From assembly GCA_039914705.1 (NCBI GenBank), contig JBDSOT010000132.1, positions 1 to 50,345 on the forward strand: a stretch of DNA of 50,345 bases, given 5' to 3'. Positions within the stretch are counted from its first letter, which is position 1; each line of letters opens with the position of its first letter. The position numbers and the translations under genes were made by a program. This DNA is from JBDSTW01 sp039914705 (GTDB taxonomy: Bacteria; Pseudomonadota; Gammaproteobacteria; SURF-13). Shown here piece after piece: positions 25,015 through 33,956 of this stretch. The notes under the pieces are model-generated. The model did no database searches, was not told the DNA's origin, and saw only the letters and a program-made list of their open reading frames with translations.

Positions 25015-26283
25015 ATGCCGAAAAAAAATGCATTCTATGCCCAATCCGGCGGTGTTACATCCGTCATCAACGCATCAGCCTGCGGCGTAATCGAGACCGC
25101 TCGCAAACATAAAGACAAGATCGGCAAGGTCTACGCTGGGCGCAACGGTATTATTGGCGCACTGCTGGAAGACTTAATTGATACTAGCAAAGAACCTGCC
25201 AAGAATATTGCCGCACTGCGCCATACACCGGCCGGGGCCTTCGGATCTTGCCGCTATAAGCTCAAAGGCCTGGAACAAAACCGCGCCGAGTATGAGCGTT
25301 TGATCCAGGTATTCAAGGCGCACAACATCGGCTACTTCTTTTACAACGGCGGCGGCGACTCGCAGGACACCACGCATAAGATCTCGCAGATCGGTGAACT
25401 GCTGGGTTACCCCATCATCTGCGTCGGCGTGCCCAAGACCGTGGATAACGACCTGCCCATTACGGATTGTTGCCCGGGTTTCGGCTCAGTGGCCAAGTAT
25501 GTCGCGGTGTCGATACGCGAGGCCGGGTTCGATGTCGCCTCTATGGCGAAGACCTCAACCAAGATTTTTGTGATGGAGGTCATGGGACGTCATGCTGGCT
25601 GGATTACCGCCGCAGGCGGACTCGCCGCCGAGAAGGACGGCGACGCACCGCACATCCTTTTATTTCCCGAACTGGTATTCGACGAGCAAAAATTTCTCGC
25701 GCGCGTGGATAAGACTGTCAAGAAATATGGCTACTGCGCAATTGTGGTCTCGGAGGGCGTCAAGAATAAAGAGGGCAAGTTCCTCGCCGAGGCCGGTGGT
25801 GTGGATGCCTTCGGTCATGCTCAACTGGGCGGTGTCGCACCGGTGGTGGCGCAACTCATCAAGAATCAACTCGGCTATAAGTATCACTGGGCTGTGGCTG
25901 ATTACCTGCAGCGCGCCGCGCGCCATATTGCCTCCAGGACCGATGTTGAACAGGCCTATGCACTGGGCAAGGCGGCTGTTGAGTTAGCCTTGCAGGGCAA
26001 AAATGCCGTCATGCCGACGATTGTACGAAAATCCGATCAGCCTTACCGCTGGACTATCGGCCATGCCAATCTGGCAGACGTGGCCAACGTCGAGAAGAAA
26101 ATGCCACGCGATTTTATTACTAAGGATGGCTTTGGTATTACCCAAAAGTGCCGCCGCTACTTGCAGCCGCTGATCGCAGGCGAAGATTACCCACCTTATA
26201 AAAATGGCCTGCCTGTGTATGTCACCCTGAAAAATGTAGCAGTGCCGAAACGGCTGAAAGATAAATTCGAGATGAAAAAATAG
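25015..26283 (+). CDS. pfp: Pyrophosphate-dependent 6-phosphofructokinase
   Basis: Reversible PPi-linked phosphofructokinase. The 422-residue product starts MPKKNAFYAQSGGVTSVINA. The PPi-type sites are visible: NGGGDSQDT (111-119), GVPKTVDNDLPITD with Lys141 (the residue typical of PPi rather than ATP use) and MEVMGRHAGW. It directly precedes a proton-pumping pyrophosphatase on the same strand. Related enzymes of methanotrophs and sulfur-oxidising symbionts also dephosphorylate sedoheptulose bisphosphate and have been proposed to save energy in a PPi-producing Calvin or RuMP cycle; that role here is inference. Confidence 0.93.
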   Translation: MPKKNAFYAQSGGVTSVINASACGVIETARKHKDKIGKVYAGRNGIIGALLEDLIDTSKEPAKNIAALRHTPAGAFGSCRYKLKGLEQNRAEYERLIQVFKAHNIGYFFYNGGGDSQDTTHKISQIGELLGYPIICVGVPKTVDNDLPITDCCPGFGSVAKYVAVSIREAGFDVASMAKTSTKIFVMEVMGRHAGWITAAGGLAAEKDGDAPHILLFPELVFDEQKFLARVDKTVKKYGYCAIVVSEGVKNKEGKFLAEAGGVDAFGHAQLGGVAPVVAQLIKNQLGYKYHWAVADYLQRAARHIASRTDVEQAYALGKAAVELALQGKNAVMPTIVRKSDQPYRWTIGHANLADVANVEKKMPRDFITKDGFGITQKCRRYLQPLIAGEDYPPYKNGLPVYVTLKNVAVPKRLKDKFEMKK

Positions 26284-26365
26284 TCGTATGAGTTATAGCG
26301 CTTTACTTGGTCCTACTCGATTAGGGATACTTAAAGGCGATACCGATGTAAGTAGTAGCTTGATA

Positions 26366-26445
26366 ATAAGAGATCGGTACTGGGGCATTCCGGCAAAAAT
26401 AAGGCAGTCATCACCAGGCAGCCGCACGCGGCGAACATCTCTTAT
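26366..26445 (+). promoter_or_regulatory. Structured leader between pfp and hppA
   Basis: ATAAGAGAT (26366-26374) pairs perfectly with ATCTCTTAT (26437-26445), closing a loop that holds a GCCGC-AC-GCGGC hairpin (26421-26432). The 234-base gap has no convincing gene. The fold could be a processing site or control hppA translation; it may also be chance. Confidence 0.3.
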
Positions 26446-26517
26446 GATTTACCGGCCCTTCATGGGTGATAAAAGTAAGTTTCACTAAACTAACTATTCA
26501 ATAGTGGAGGGTGTGTG

Positions 26518-28548
26518 ATGCATGATGGACTTATATTTGCGTTGGCATGTGGCGTTGTTGCATTAATTTACGGCGTTATATCCGTCACCTGGATTTTAAA
26601 TCAATCCCCCGGCAATGAACGAATGCGCGAGATTGCCGCGGCCATTCAAGAAGGCGCTTCTGCCTATCTTAATAAGCAGTACACGGCCATCGGCATGGTC
26701 GGCGTTATTTTATTTCTCATCATAGGCTTTGTGCCAGCGTTGGGCTGGAAGACGGCTACCGGCTTTGCCATCGGCGCAATACTTTCAGGTGCTGCGGGTT
26801 ATATCGGGATGCATATCTCGGTGCGCTCGAATGTCCGCACCGCAGAGGCCGCACGCCATGGCATCAACCCCGCCTTACAGGTCGCCTTCCGGGGCGGCGC
26901 AATCACCGGCATGCTGGTGGTAGGATTGGGTCTGTTAGGTGTAGCCGGTTATTACGCCTACCTGTCATCCATCACCCCAGCCGGGGAGGCCGTCAATCTG
27001 GCACCGCTGGTCGGCCTGGCCTTCGGCGGCTCACTCATCTCCATCTTCGCGCGTTTGGGCGGTGGTATCTTCACCAAGGGTGCGGACGTAGGTGCGGATC
27101 TGGTCGGCAAGGTCGAGGCCGGCATTCCTGAAGACGACCCACGCAACCCGGCGGTCATCGCGGATAACGTCGGTGATAATGTGGGCGATTGCGCGGGCAT
27201 GGCAGCGGACTTATTTGAAACTTACGCCGTTACCATTATCGCTACCATGTTGCTCGGCGGACTGGTGCTGGCTAATGCAGGCGTAAATGCCGTGCTTTAT
27301 CCGTTAGTGCTGGGCGGTGTGTCCATTATCGCGTCGATCATCGGGACCTTCTTTGTGAGTGCGCGCGAGGGCGGCAAGATCATGAACGCCCTGTATCGCG
27401 GCCTGATGGTTGCCGCCGTATTGTCCGGCATCGCCTTTTATTTCGTGACCGACTGGCTGATGGCCGACAACGGCAGTTATAGTGTGATGTCGCTCTACAG
27501 CTCAGCGCTTATCGGCTTGCTGGTCACCGGCGCGCTGGTCGTCATTACCGAATATTACACGGCCACTGAATACAAGCCCGTGCAATATGTCGCCGCCGCC
27601 TCCACCACCGGCCACGCCACCAATATCATTGCGGGCCTTGCCATCTCGATGAAGTCCACTGCTGCGCCGGTGCTAGTAATCTGTCTGGGCATCTGGGGTT
27701 CTTATCAGATGGCCGAACTCTACGGCATAGCGGTTGCCGTGACGTCCATGCTATCCATGGCGGGCATCATCGTGGCACTCGATGCCTACGGCCCGATCAC
27801 GGATAACGCGGGCGGCATCGCGCAGATGGCGGGTTTGCCTAAAGAGGTACGCGACGTCACCGATCCACTCGATGCGGTGGGCAATACCACTAAGGCGGTG
27901 ACCAAGGGATATGCGATCGGCTCGGCGGGGCTTGCCGCGCTGGTGTTATTCGCCGACTTCACGCATGAACTGGATAAGCACCTCGGCATAAAGCAGCTCT
28001 TTGACCTATCCGATCACATGGTTATCATCGGACTGTTGATCGGCGGACTCGTGCCTTATCTGTTTGGTGCCATGGCGATGGAGGCCGTGGGCCGCGCCGC
28101 CGCATCGGTCGTGGTCGAGGTGCGTCGGCAGTTCAAGGAGATACCGGGCATCATGGCCGGTACCGCCAAGCCTGATTACTCACGCGCGGTGGGCATGCTG
28201 ACCACGGCGGCCATCAAAGAAATGATCATACCGTCGCTATTGCCCGTGCTCGTGCCGGTGGTAGTCGGTCTGACACTGGGTCCGCAGGCATTGGGCGGCT
28301 TATTGCTCGGCTCCATAGTCACCGGCCTGTTCGTGGCAATCTCGATGACCACCGGTGGTGGTGCGTGGGATAATGCCAAGAAGTACATCGAAGATAACCA
28401 CTTCGGCGGTAAGGGTTCCGAGGCGCACAAGGCGGCCGTCACTGGCGATACCGTCGGCGACCCGTACAAGGACACCGCAGGCCCTGCTATAAACCCGATG
28501 ATCAAGATCATGAACATCGTGGCCTTGCTCATTGTGCCGTTACTGTAA
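26518..28548 (+). CDS. hppA: K+-independent proton-translocating membrane pyrophosphatase
   Basis: Integral membrane pump that couples PPi hydrolysis to proton export or, in reverse, makes PPi. The 676-residue product begins MHDGLIFALACGVVALIYG and has about 16 hydrophobic spans. The substrate site is complete: DVGADLVGKVEAGIPEDDPRN, IADNVGDNVGDCAGM and a C-terminal GDTVGDPYKDTAGPAIN. GNTTKA carries Lys where K+-dependent pumps have Ala, so it is predicted K+-independent. ATG at 26518 has GGAGG upstream; the GTG one codon before is also open. It is paired with pfp. Confidence 0.97.
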   Translation: MHDGLIFALACGVVALIYGVISVTWILNQSPGNERMREIAAAIQEGASAYLNKQYTAIGMVGVILFLIIGFVPALGWKTATGFAIGAILSGAAGYIGMHISVRSNVRTAEAARHGINPALQVAFRGGAITGMLVVGLGLLGVAGYYAYLSSITPAGEAVNLAPLVGLAFGGSLISIFARLGGGIFTKGADVGADLVGKVEAGIPEDDPRNPAVIADNVGDNVGDCAGMAADLFETYAVTIIATMLLGGLVLANAGVNAVLYPLVLGGVSIIASIIGTFFVSAREGGKIMNALYRGLMVAAVLSGIAFYFVTDWLMADNGSYSVMSLYSSALIGLLVTGALVVITEYYTATEYKPVQYVAAASTTGHATNIIAGLAISMKSTAAPVLVICLGIWGSYQMAELYGIAVAVTSMLSMAGIIVALDAYGPITDNAGGIAQMAGLPKEVRDVTDPLDAVGNTTKAVTKGYAIGSAGLAALVLFADFTHELDKHLGIKQLFDLSDHMVIIGLLIGGLVPYLFGAMAMEAVGRAAASVVVEVRRQFKEIPGIMAGTAKPDYSRAVGMLTTAAIKEMIIPSLLPVLVPVVVGLTLGPQALGGLLLGSIVTGLFVAISMTTGGGAWDNAKKYIEDNHFGGKGSEAHKAAVTGDTVGDPYKDTAGPAINPMIKIMNIVALLIVPLL

Positions 28549-28562
28549 ATAGAAAATCTCAA

Positions 28563-28585
28563 CCCCTCTTCCCAGCGAAGAGGGG
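28563..28585 (+). terminator. Hairpin after hppA
   Basis: CCCCTCTTC (28563-28571) and GAAGAGGGG (28577-28585) make a 9-bp stem with a 5-base loop. It starts 15 bases past the hppA stop and is followed by GGATGAGTTTT, a weak T tract. Probable end of the pfp-hppA transcript. Confidence 0.6.
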
Positions 28586-28711
28586 GATGAGTTTTGCCGC
28601 CCGGACGCTGTTTCGCATCGTAAGCCTCAGCGGTTTGGATTTCTTCGATTTATTGCTAGACTTCCCTCGTCGTAGCCTCTCTGAATCAAAAGCATTTCCC
28701 GAGGTGCCCAC

Positions 28712-30028
28712 GTGTTTTCCAGCTGGATAGACGAACTCTGGTATGTATTGGGATTTGCCGTCATCGCGGTTATTGTCGGCCTGATCGCGGGCTACCCGTT
28801 ACTGTTCTTCCTGTTTGCGCTGCTCACTTATTTAGGATGGAACTTATTCAATCTGTACCGCCTGCAACACTGGCTCAAGGAAGGAAAAAAATTCCAGCCG
28901 CCCATTTCGAGCGGGCTGTGGGGGGAGGTTTTCAACGAGATTCACCGCTTGCAGGTGCGTAACCGAAAACGTAAACGCAAACTCACACTGATGCTCAACC
29001 GTTTTGAGCAGGCCACGTCCGCCCTGCCCGACGCCACCGTGGTACTCAGCATGCACGGTGAGATCGAATGGTTTAATGATGCGGCGCACAAGATGCTGGG
29101 TCTGCGCTCGCCATTCGATACCGGGCAACGTATCGCCAATCTGGTGCGCCATCCCCGGTTCATCGAATTTATGGCTACGGCGGATTATTCCAAAACCGTG
29201 GAGATGCCATCGCCGGCCGACAACGGAATGCTGCTGGCGGCAGTGGTTGTTCCCTACGGCGATAAACGTCTGTTGATTGCGCGCGATATTACTCGCATCC
29301 AACGCCTGGAACAGATGCGCCGCGACTTCATTGCCAACATCTCTCACGAGTTGCGCACACCGCTGACCGTGATCAATGGATTTTTAGAGACCTTGACCGA
29401 CGCCCCCGAAGAATGCCCGGCATCCTGGGCGCGTCCGCTGCAACTGATGCAACAGCAGGCGGCGCGTATGCAGAATATCGTTAGTGATCTACTGATGTTG
29501 TCCCGTCTGGAGACGGATCAACATACCTCAACACAAACTGTGATCAACGTGGCGGACATGTCGAACCTGATGGTACGCGAGGCATATGCCTTGAGCGGCG
29601 AGCGAGCCCACCGTATTGAACTCCAAGCAGACCCGCAATTATGGTTGCGCGGTAACCACGATGAATTGCACAGCGCGTTTTCCAATCTGATCTTCAATGC
29701 CGTGCAATATACGCCGCCCGGCGGGGAGATTCGTATTCGCTGGTTTCAGGATCACCAGGGCGCACATTGGGTTATTAGCGATACCGGTGATGGCATTGCC
29801 CCGCACGACCTGCCACGGCTGACGGAGCGATTTTATCGGGTCGATGCCGGGCGCTCGCGAGAACGCGGAGGTACCGGTCTGGGTCTTGCGATCGTCAAAC
29901 ATGCGCTGAACCGGCACGCTGCGCAGTTACACATTGAAAGCGAACTAGGCAAAGGAAGTGTCTTCAGCTGTGACTTTCCGCCCAGCGCTATAGCCGAACC
30001 GCCTAAGGTCACAGCCTCGATTAATTAA
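28712..30028 (+). CDS. phoR: Phosphate regulon sensor histidine kinase PhoR
   Basis: Membrane kinase that senses phosphate limitation with PstSCAB-PhoU and phosphorylates PhoB. The 438-residue product begins with GTG after GAGGTG. Two close N-terminal spans (about 10-45) and a PAS domain (about 100-195) lead to the HisKA box NISHELRTPLTVINGF with His212, then HATPase boxes NLIFNAVQYTPPGG, DTGDGIAPHDLPRLTERFYR and GGTGLGLAIVKH. The short periplasm-free N-terminus is typical of PhoR. phoB is not adjacent, which is unusual; the upstream gene is hppA. Confidence 0.9.
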   Translation: MFSSWIDELWYVLGFAVIAVIVGLIAGYPLLFFLFALLTYLGWNLFNLYRLQHWLKEGKKFQPPISSGLWGEVFNEIHRLQVRNRKRKRKLTLMLNRFEQATSALPDATVVLSMHGEIEWFNDAAHKMLGLRSPFDTGQRIANLVRHPRFIEFMATADYSKTVEMPSPADNGMLLAAVVVPYGDKRLLIARDITRIQRLEQMRRDFIANISHELRTPLTVINGFLETLTDAPEECPASWARPLQLMQQQAARMQNIVSDLLMLSRLETDQHTSTQTVINVADMSNLMVREAYALSGERAHRIELQADPQLWLRGNHDELHSAFSNLIFNAVQYTPPGGEIRIRWFQDHQGAHWVISDTGDGIAPHDLPRLTERFYRVDAGRSRERGGTGLGLAIVKHALNRHAAQLHIESELGKGSVFSCDFPPSAIAEPPKVTASIN

Positions 30029-30086
30029 GTAAGCGTGTTTACACGGCGGGAAATTTCACTTACCTGACACATCGCCAGTCTGACTA

Positions 30087-30602
30087 CTACTTCGGATGCA
30101 CTTCCGGCCGTATCATGAGTTTATCCGTATAAGCCATGGCCACGGCCGACACGACAAAGGTGAGATGGATAATCACTTGCCACATCATGGTCTTTTGGTC
30201 GAGATGCGGGGCGTTAATAAAGGTCTTGAGCAGATGGATCGATGAAATACCGATCAGCGCCATCGACAATTTGACCTTCATGGTACCGGCATTGACGTGA
30301 CCCAGCCATTCGGGGTGATCAGGGTGGTCGTGCAGATTAAGGCGCGACACAAACGTCTCGTAGCCGCCGATGATAACCATAATCAAAAGATTCGCAATCA
30401 TGACAACATCGATCAAGCCCAGCACGACCAGCATGATTTCGGTTTCCGTGATCGACGTAGTCTTCTCGATTAAATGCAGCAGCTCCACCATGAAGTGGTA
30501 AACGTAAACACCCTGGGCAATGATCAAACCCACATAAAGCGGTGCCTGTAGCCAGCGGCTGGCAAAAATAAATTTTGTAAGAAGTCCGTAATTCTTATTC
30601 AT
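30087..30602 (-). CDS. UPF0114/TIGR00645 inner-membrane protein (YqhA-like)
   Basis: 171-residue protein with four predicted membrane spans, beginning MNKNYGLLTKFIFASRWLQA. Conserved features of the UPF0114 family are visible: ASRWLQAPLYVGLI, GLIDVVMIANLLIMVIIGGYE and LSMALIGISSIHLLKTFIN. Function is unknown in any organism. The frame extends seven codons upstream to 30623, but the ATG at 30602 fits the family's MN/K opening. It is convergent with phoR and divergent from the cation antiporter. Confidence 0.88.
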   Translation of the reverse strand: MNKNYGLLTKFIFASRWLQAPLYVGLIIAQGVYVYHFMVELLHLIEKTTSITETEIMLVVLGLIDVVMIANLLIMVIIGGYETFVSRLNLHDHPDHPEWLGHVNAGTMKVKLSMALIGISSIHLLKTFINAPHLDQKTMMWQVIIHLTFVVSAVAMAYTDKLMIRPEVHPK

Positions 30603-30701
30603 AGACCTTAGGTCTCTGCGCAAATTGCAAATATTAACATAATCGTCTCATCAGGCTAACTGCACATTGCACAGGGTAGCGGCTCAATATGAAATTTTTG
30701 C

Positions 30702-30731
30702 TGTCACCCTGAGTGATGCGAAGGGATGACA
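30702..30731. repeat. Short palindromic repeat of the TGTCACCCT type
   Basis: TGTCACCCT and AGGGATGACA form an imperfect hairpin around GAGTGATGCGA. Similar palindromes are widely scattered in proteobacterial intergenic DNA, so more copies are expected in this genome. Confidence 0.4.
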
Positions 30732-30790
30732 ACTAGCGAACTGAGCGCTCCCCGCACAAGGCCGGTTTGCCGTTGTTATTTCTATGCATT

Positions 30791-30807
30791 AGAATGCCAT
30801 GCATTCT
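30791..30807. promoter_or_regulatory. Perfect palindrome upstream of the cation antiporter
   Basis: AGAATGC-CAT-GCATTCT is a perfect 7+7 inverted repeat ending 14 bases before the ATG at 30821. Its position over the promoter or translation start region fits an operator for a repressor or an RNA hairpin that hides the start. No metal-regulator consensus is recognised. Confidence 0.4.
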
Positions 30808-30820
30808 ATCGGGGACCGAC

Positions 30821-31831
30821 ATGTCGATTTTTCTTAATCTGATGTTCATGCTTATACTGATTCTGATAGCCGCGCAGATATTTTGCGATGCCCTCGAACA
30901 CTTGGGCGAGCGGCTAAAAATCTCCGAGGGTGTAACCGGTTCCCTGTTTGCCGCAGTTGGCACCGCTCTGCCGGAAACCCTGGTTCCGCTGCTGGCCATC
31001 TTCGCAGGCACCGACAATATCAGCATCAATGAAGAGATCGGCGTTGGCGCTATTCTCGGTGCCCCCCTGATGCTATCGACGCTATCGTTATCGTTACTGG
31101 CCGTATTCACGCTCAAAAAACGCGGTATCAATGGCAGCTTCACTCCGGAAAAAACTGGTTTAACACGTGACCTGAATTTTTTTCTGCTGGCATTTTTACT
31201 GGCCGCCGTCGCACTGTTTATCCCACACGACTTTTCCGCAGTGCGTACCGGCATCGCCTTCTCGCTGGTGCTGGTCTACTTTGTGTACATCATGCTCACC
31301 CTGCGCGCCTCCGCCCAATTGGTGCAAAAAGGCCACGGCACCGCAACCCAGGCACCCATGTTCCTGTGCCGCTTGGGGCTGCCGGATAATACCGCCGTGA
31401 CCCTTTTGCAACTGCTGGTGGGTCTGGGTTTGCTGGTGGCAGGGGCGAAGGGTTTTATCCACGGCGTCGAAGAGGCCGCACCCATCATCGGCATATCGGC
31501 GCTGTTATTATCTCTGCTGATTATCCCGCTCGCCACGGAATTGCCCGAAAAGGTCAACAGCATTCTCTGGATACGCAAGGGCAAGGACACACTCGCGTTC
31601 GGCAATATTACCGGTGCCATGGTATTCCAGGGCACCTTGTTGCCGGCCATCGGCGTCATGCTGACGCCGTGGGAGGCACGCTACGAAGTACTGTTTGGCA
31701 TTCTGATTACCCTGCTGGCTGCCCTGTGGCTGCGGGTCTTGCTGCTACGCGGTAACTTGAAGGTCTGGCATCTGGCGATCAACGGCCTGTTCTATATTAT
31801 TTATCTGGCTATTATCCTGAGCTTTATCTAG
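30821..31831 (+). CDS. Sodium/calcium exchanger family (CaCA) membrane protein
   Basis: 336-residue membrane protein, about 10-11 spans, starting MSIFLNLMFMLILILIAAQI. Two inverted alpha-repeat regions of the CaCA family are present: GSLFAAVGTALPETLVPLLA near the N-terminus and SLLIIPLATELPEKVNSIL... FGNITGAMVFQGTLLP near the C-terminus, with Glu residues that carry cations in the family. The ion cannot be inferred. The ATG at 30821 has GGGGAC upstream; the upstream open frame contains the palindrome and no similarity. Confidence 0.85.
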   Translation: MSIFLNLMFMLILILIAAQIFCDALEHLGERLKISEGVTGSLFAAVGTALPETLVPLLAIFAGTDNISINEEIGVGAILGAPLMLSTLSLSLLAVFTLKKRGINGSFTPEKTGLTRDLNFFLLAFLLAAVALFIPHDFSAVRTGIAFSLVLVYFVYIMLTLRASAQLVQKGHGTATQAPMFLCRLGLPDNTAVTLLQLLVGLGLLVAGAKGFIHGVEEAAPIIGISALLLSLLIIPLATELPEKVNSILWIRKGKDTLAFGNITGAMVFQGTLLPAIGVMLTPWEARYEVLFGILITLLAALWLRVLLLRGNLKVWHLAINGLFYIIYLAIILSFI

Positions 31832-31842
31832 GTCGCACTGTC

Positions 31843-32289
31843 TTAATCGCAGAAGTCATCAATCGATTTTTTAGCTTCTTCCGTCGCCAGCTTACGTTCT
31901 TCGTCCGATAAGACGGCGTCCTGCTCGCCCGCTCCCGGCTTATAGAGATAACGCGCGCGTTCATAATTTTTCAACTGCGTCCTGGCATGCAAGCATTGCT
32001 TCTCTCGCACGTCCTCCTTCTGTTTCGCTTTAGCCGTCTCTTCGTCTTTCAGCTTGCGTTCTTCCTCCTGCACCTTGATTAATTTATCGCTTTGTTCCTG
32101 CTTTTTTTTAAGCCCCGGATCAGGTGGCGGGGCTGCCTTGATCTGCACCTGCTCCGCCACGGCATTGCCGGGTTGGTCACCGAACTGCACCTTGCCATTT
32201 TCATCGACCCACTTATAGACACCGGCGGCGTGCACTACCGGCATTACCAGAGTAAACGCAAGCATCAACACTAATATAGAACGTTTCAT
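31843..32289 (-). CDS. DUF4124 periplasmic protein
   Basis: 148-residue exported protein. The signal peptide MKRSILVLMLAFTLVMPVV ends at HAA, followed by the DUF4124 motif GVYKWVDENGKVQFGDQP. A Lys/Glu-rich coiled-coil (about 60-95) and an acidic C-terminus with two Cys (QCLHAR and DDFCD) follow. DUF4124 proteins are common in gammaproteobacterial envelopes and have no known function. It is convergent with the antiporter (11-base gap). Confidence 0.9.
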   Translation of the reverse strand: MKRSILVLMLAFTLVMPVVHAAGVYKWVDENGKVQFGDQPGNAVAEQVQIKAAPPPDPGLKKKQEQSDKLIKVQEEERKLKDEETAKAKQKEDVREKQCLHARTQLKNYERARYLYKPGAGEQDAVLSDEERKLATEEAKKSIDDFCD

Positions 32290-32325
32290 AATTCCCCCTG
32301 TACCGTCAAAGACAACATATTCTCT

Positions 32326-33123
32326 TTACTTTACCCGTAAATGGTCAAGCCGCAAACGCTGGCGCTCGTCAAACAGGCGACGCGACCCTATCCAGACCGC
32401 TGCCACGGTGCCAAAACCGGTGGCGGCGGTAATCAGAAACATAACTAAAATCTGATACTTAACCGCTTCAAGCGGCGGACTCCCGGCCAGTATCTGGCCC
32501 GTCATCATGCCCGGCAGGCTGACGAGACCGGCAGTTGCCATGGCATTGATCATCGGAATCATGCCCACGCGCATGCTCTCACGGCGAATGTCGGCAATCG
32601 TCTGCGCCCAATCCTGACCAAGCATTAAGCGTGCCTCTATTATCGTGCGCTGCTGCCATGAGCCTTGCGTGAGGCGATCCAGCCCCAAGGTAACACCGCT
32701 CATAGTATTGCCCAGCATCATGCCGAGCAACGGAATCGCATACTGTGGCGTGTACCAGGGATCGGGGCCGATAATTATCACCAGTGCAAGCAATGTGACG
32801 GAAAACGACGAAATGAACATCGAGAAGGTACCCACCCCAAAGCCCCACCAGCCCGCCAGGCCACGTTGTTGCCGCACCATCACCTCACGGCCTGCCACCA
32901 TCAACATAATGAAGGCAATCAAGGCTATCCACACCAAGCTAACATTGGCAAACAGCGCCTTTAACACCAGGCCAATCAGCAGTAATTGCACCACCGTACG
33001 CACGGCGGCAACGAGGATTTCATTAGCCAGACCAAGCTGCATGCGAATCGACAATACCGCGAGCAGCAGCACGAGTCCCGCCGCCAGCACCAGGTCCGTG
33101 GCTGTTAGGCTGACAAGGTGCAT
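32326..33123 (-). CDS. fetB: ABC transporter permease, FetB/UPF0014 family (iron exporter)
   Basis: 265-residue membrane protein with about seven spans, starting MHLVSLTATDLVLAAGLVLL. UPF0014 hallmarks: RMQLGLANEILVAAVRTVVQLLLIG, PLLGMMLGNTMSGVTLGLDR, IPMINAMATAGLVSLPGMMTGQIL. In E. coli FetAB (YbbLM) exports iron and gives oxidative-stress resistance. It overlaps the ATPase gene by 19 bases, so the two are translationally coupled. Confidence 0.92.
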   Translation of the reverse strand: MHLVSLTATDLVLAAGLVLLLAVLSIRMQLGLANEILVAAVRTVVQLLLIGLVLKALFANVSLVWIALIAFIMLMVAGREVMVRQQRGLAGWWGFGVGTFSMFISSFSVTLLALVIIIGPDPWYTPQYAIPLLGMMLGNTMSGVTLGLDRLTQGSWQQRTIIEARLMLGQDWAQTIADIRRESMRVGMIPMINAMATAGLVSLPGMMTGQILAGSPPLEAVKYQILVMFLITAATGFGTVAAVWIGSRRLFDERQRLRLDHLRVK

Positions 33124-33722
33124 AGCGGATCAGGCTCCGGGAGTAATTGGCCGTTGGCTAAATACAGGCTGCGGTCGGCCACGCGCGCTATTTGCTCAGG
33201 GTCGTGACTGACCCATAACACGGCCGTTTCATTGCGGCTGCGATAATCCTTAATAAGCTCCTCCACACGGCGCACATTGTCCGGGTCCAGGCTGGCCGTC
33301 GGTTCATCCAGTAATAGCGCGCTCGGGCGCAAGCTCAGCAACCGCACCAGGGCAAGGCGCTGGCGTTCGCCGCTGGACAAGCGGCTGATCTGCCAATGCA
33401 TTACCTCTTTGTCAAAACCTAAGCACTCCAGCAACCCGTAATCTATTTGCGCAAAGTGTTCGCCAACGCTATCGCCCCACCACTGACTTTCGGCGGGCAG
33501 CATGCCCACGCGACCTCGCCAGTCAGAGGCGCTGAATGCATTACACTCGGCATCATCGAGGAATACCCGGCCACGATGAGGATCGAGATCGGCGATGGCG
33601 CGTAACAATAAGGTCTTGCCCGCACCCGATGGGCCTGACACGCAGACGCATTCGTCGTTTATTATAAAATTCAATGGACCTACGTGATGGTTGCGCAGGT
33701 GTTCGATGCGTAATCGGCTCAG
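33105..33722 (-). CDS. fetA: ABC transporter ATP-binding protein, FetA-like
   Basis: Energises the FetB permease. It has Walker A GPSGAGKT, the signature LSSGERQRLALVRLL, Walker B ALLLDEPTASLD and the H-loop VSHD. The standard TTG start (33674) would leave only 13 residues before Walker A and drop the first beta strand. Upstream the frame codes SRLRIEHLRNHHVGPL, a normal ABC N-terminus, and opens with CTG at 33722, seven bases after AGGAG. No ATG/GTG/TTG is available before an in-frame TGA. CTG start is therefore proposed (205 residues); the conservative form is 33105-33674. Confidence 0.85.
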   Translation of the reverse strand: MSRLRIEHLRNHHVGPLNFIINDECVCVSGPSGAGKTLLLRAIADLDPHRGRVFLDDAECNAFSASDWRGRVGMLPAESQWWGDSVGEHFAQIDYGLLECLGFDKEVMHWQISRLSSGERQRLALVRLLSLRPSALLLDEPTASLDPDNVRRVEELIKDYRSRNETAVLWVSHDPEQIARVADRSLYLANGQLLPEPDPLCTLSA

Positions 33723-33919
33723 CGCACTACTCCTGCCATAAGGTGATCATGTCGTCTTGAATTATCAGTAGAGAATAAGATGTGGGGCACACTGCATGAT
33801 AAAGCGGCGCGGAGGATTTGCACAGGAGGGGATGACGGTGTTTCAAAACCGCAGGCGGCGGTAAGACAAGCGCTTATCAAAGTACGTGCGCGGACTTAAA
33901 ATTGGAAAGAATACTATTG

Positions 33920-33951
33920 GAAAAAATAAGGCCGCAGTTTGATGCGGCCTT
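33920..33951 (-). terminator. Intrinsic terminator after pnp
   Basis: On the minus strand AAGGCCGCA / TGCGGCCTT (33943-33951 and 33928-33936) form a perfect 9-bp stem followed by ATTTTTT. It lies a few bases past the pnp stop and ends the rimP-pnp operon. Confidence 0.92.
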
Positions 33952-33956
33952 ATAAC

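Noticed and set aside
26288..26488. 66-residue frame between pfp and hppA
   Set aside because: No family similarity, no good ribosome site, and the region looks like a folded leader.
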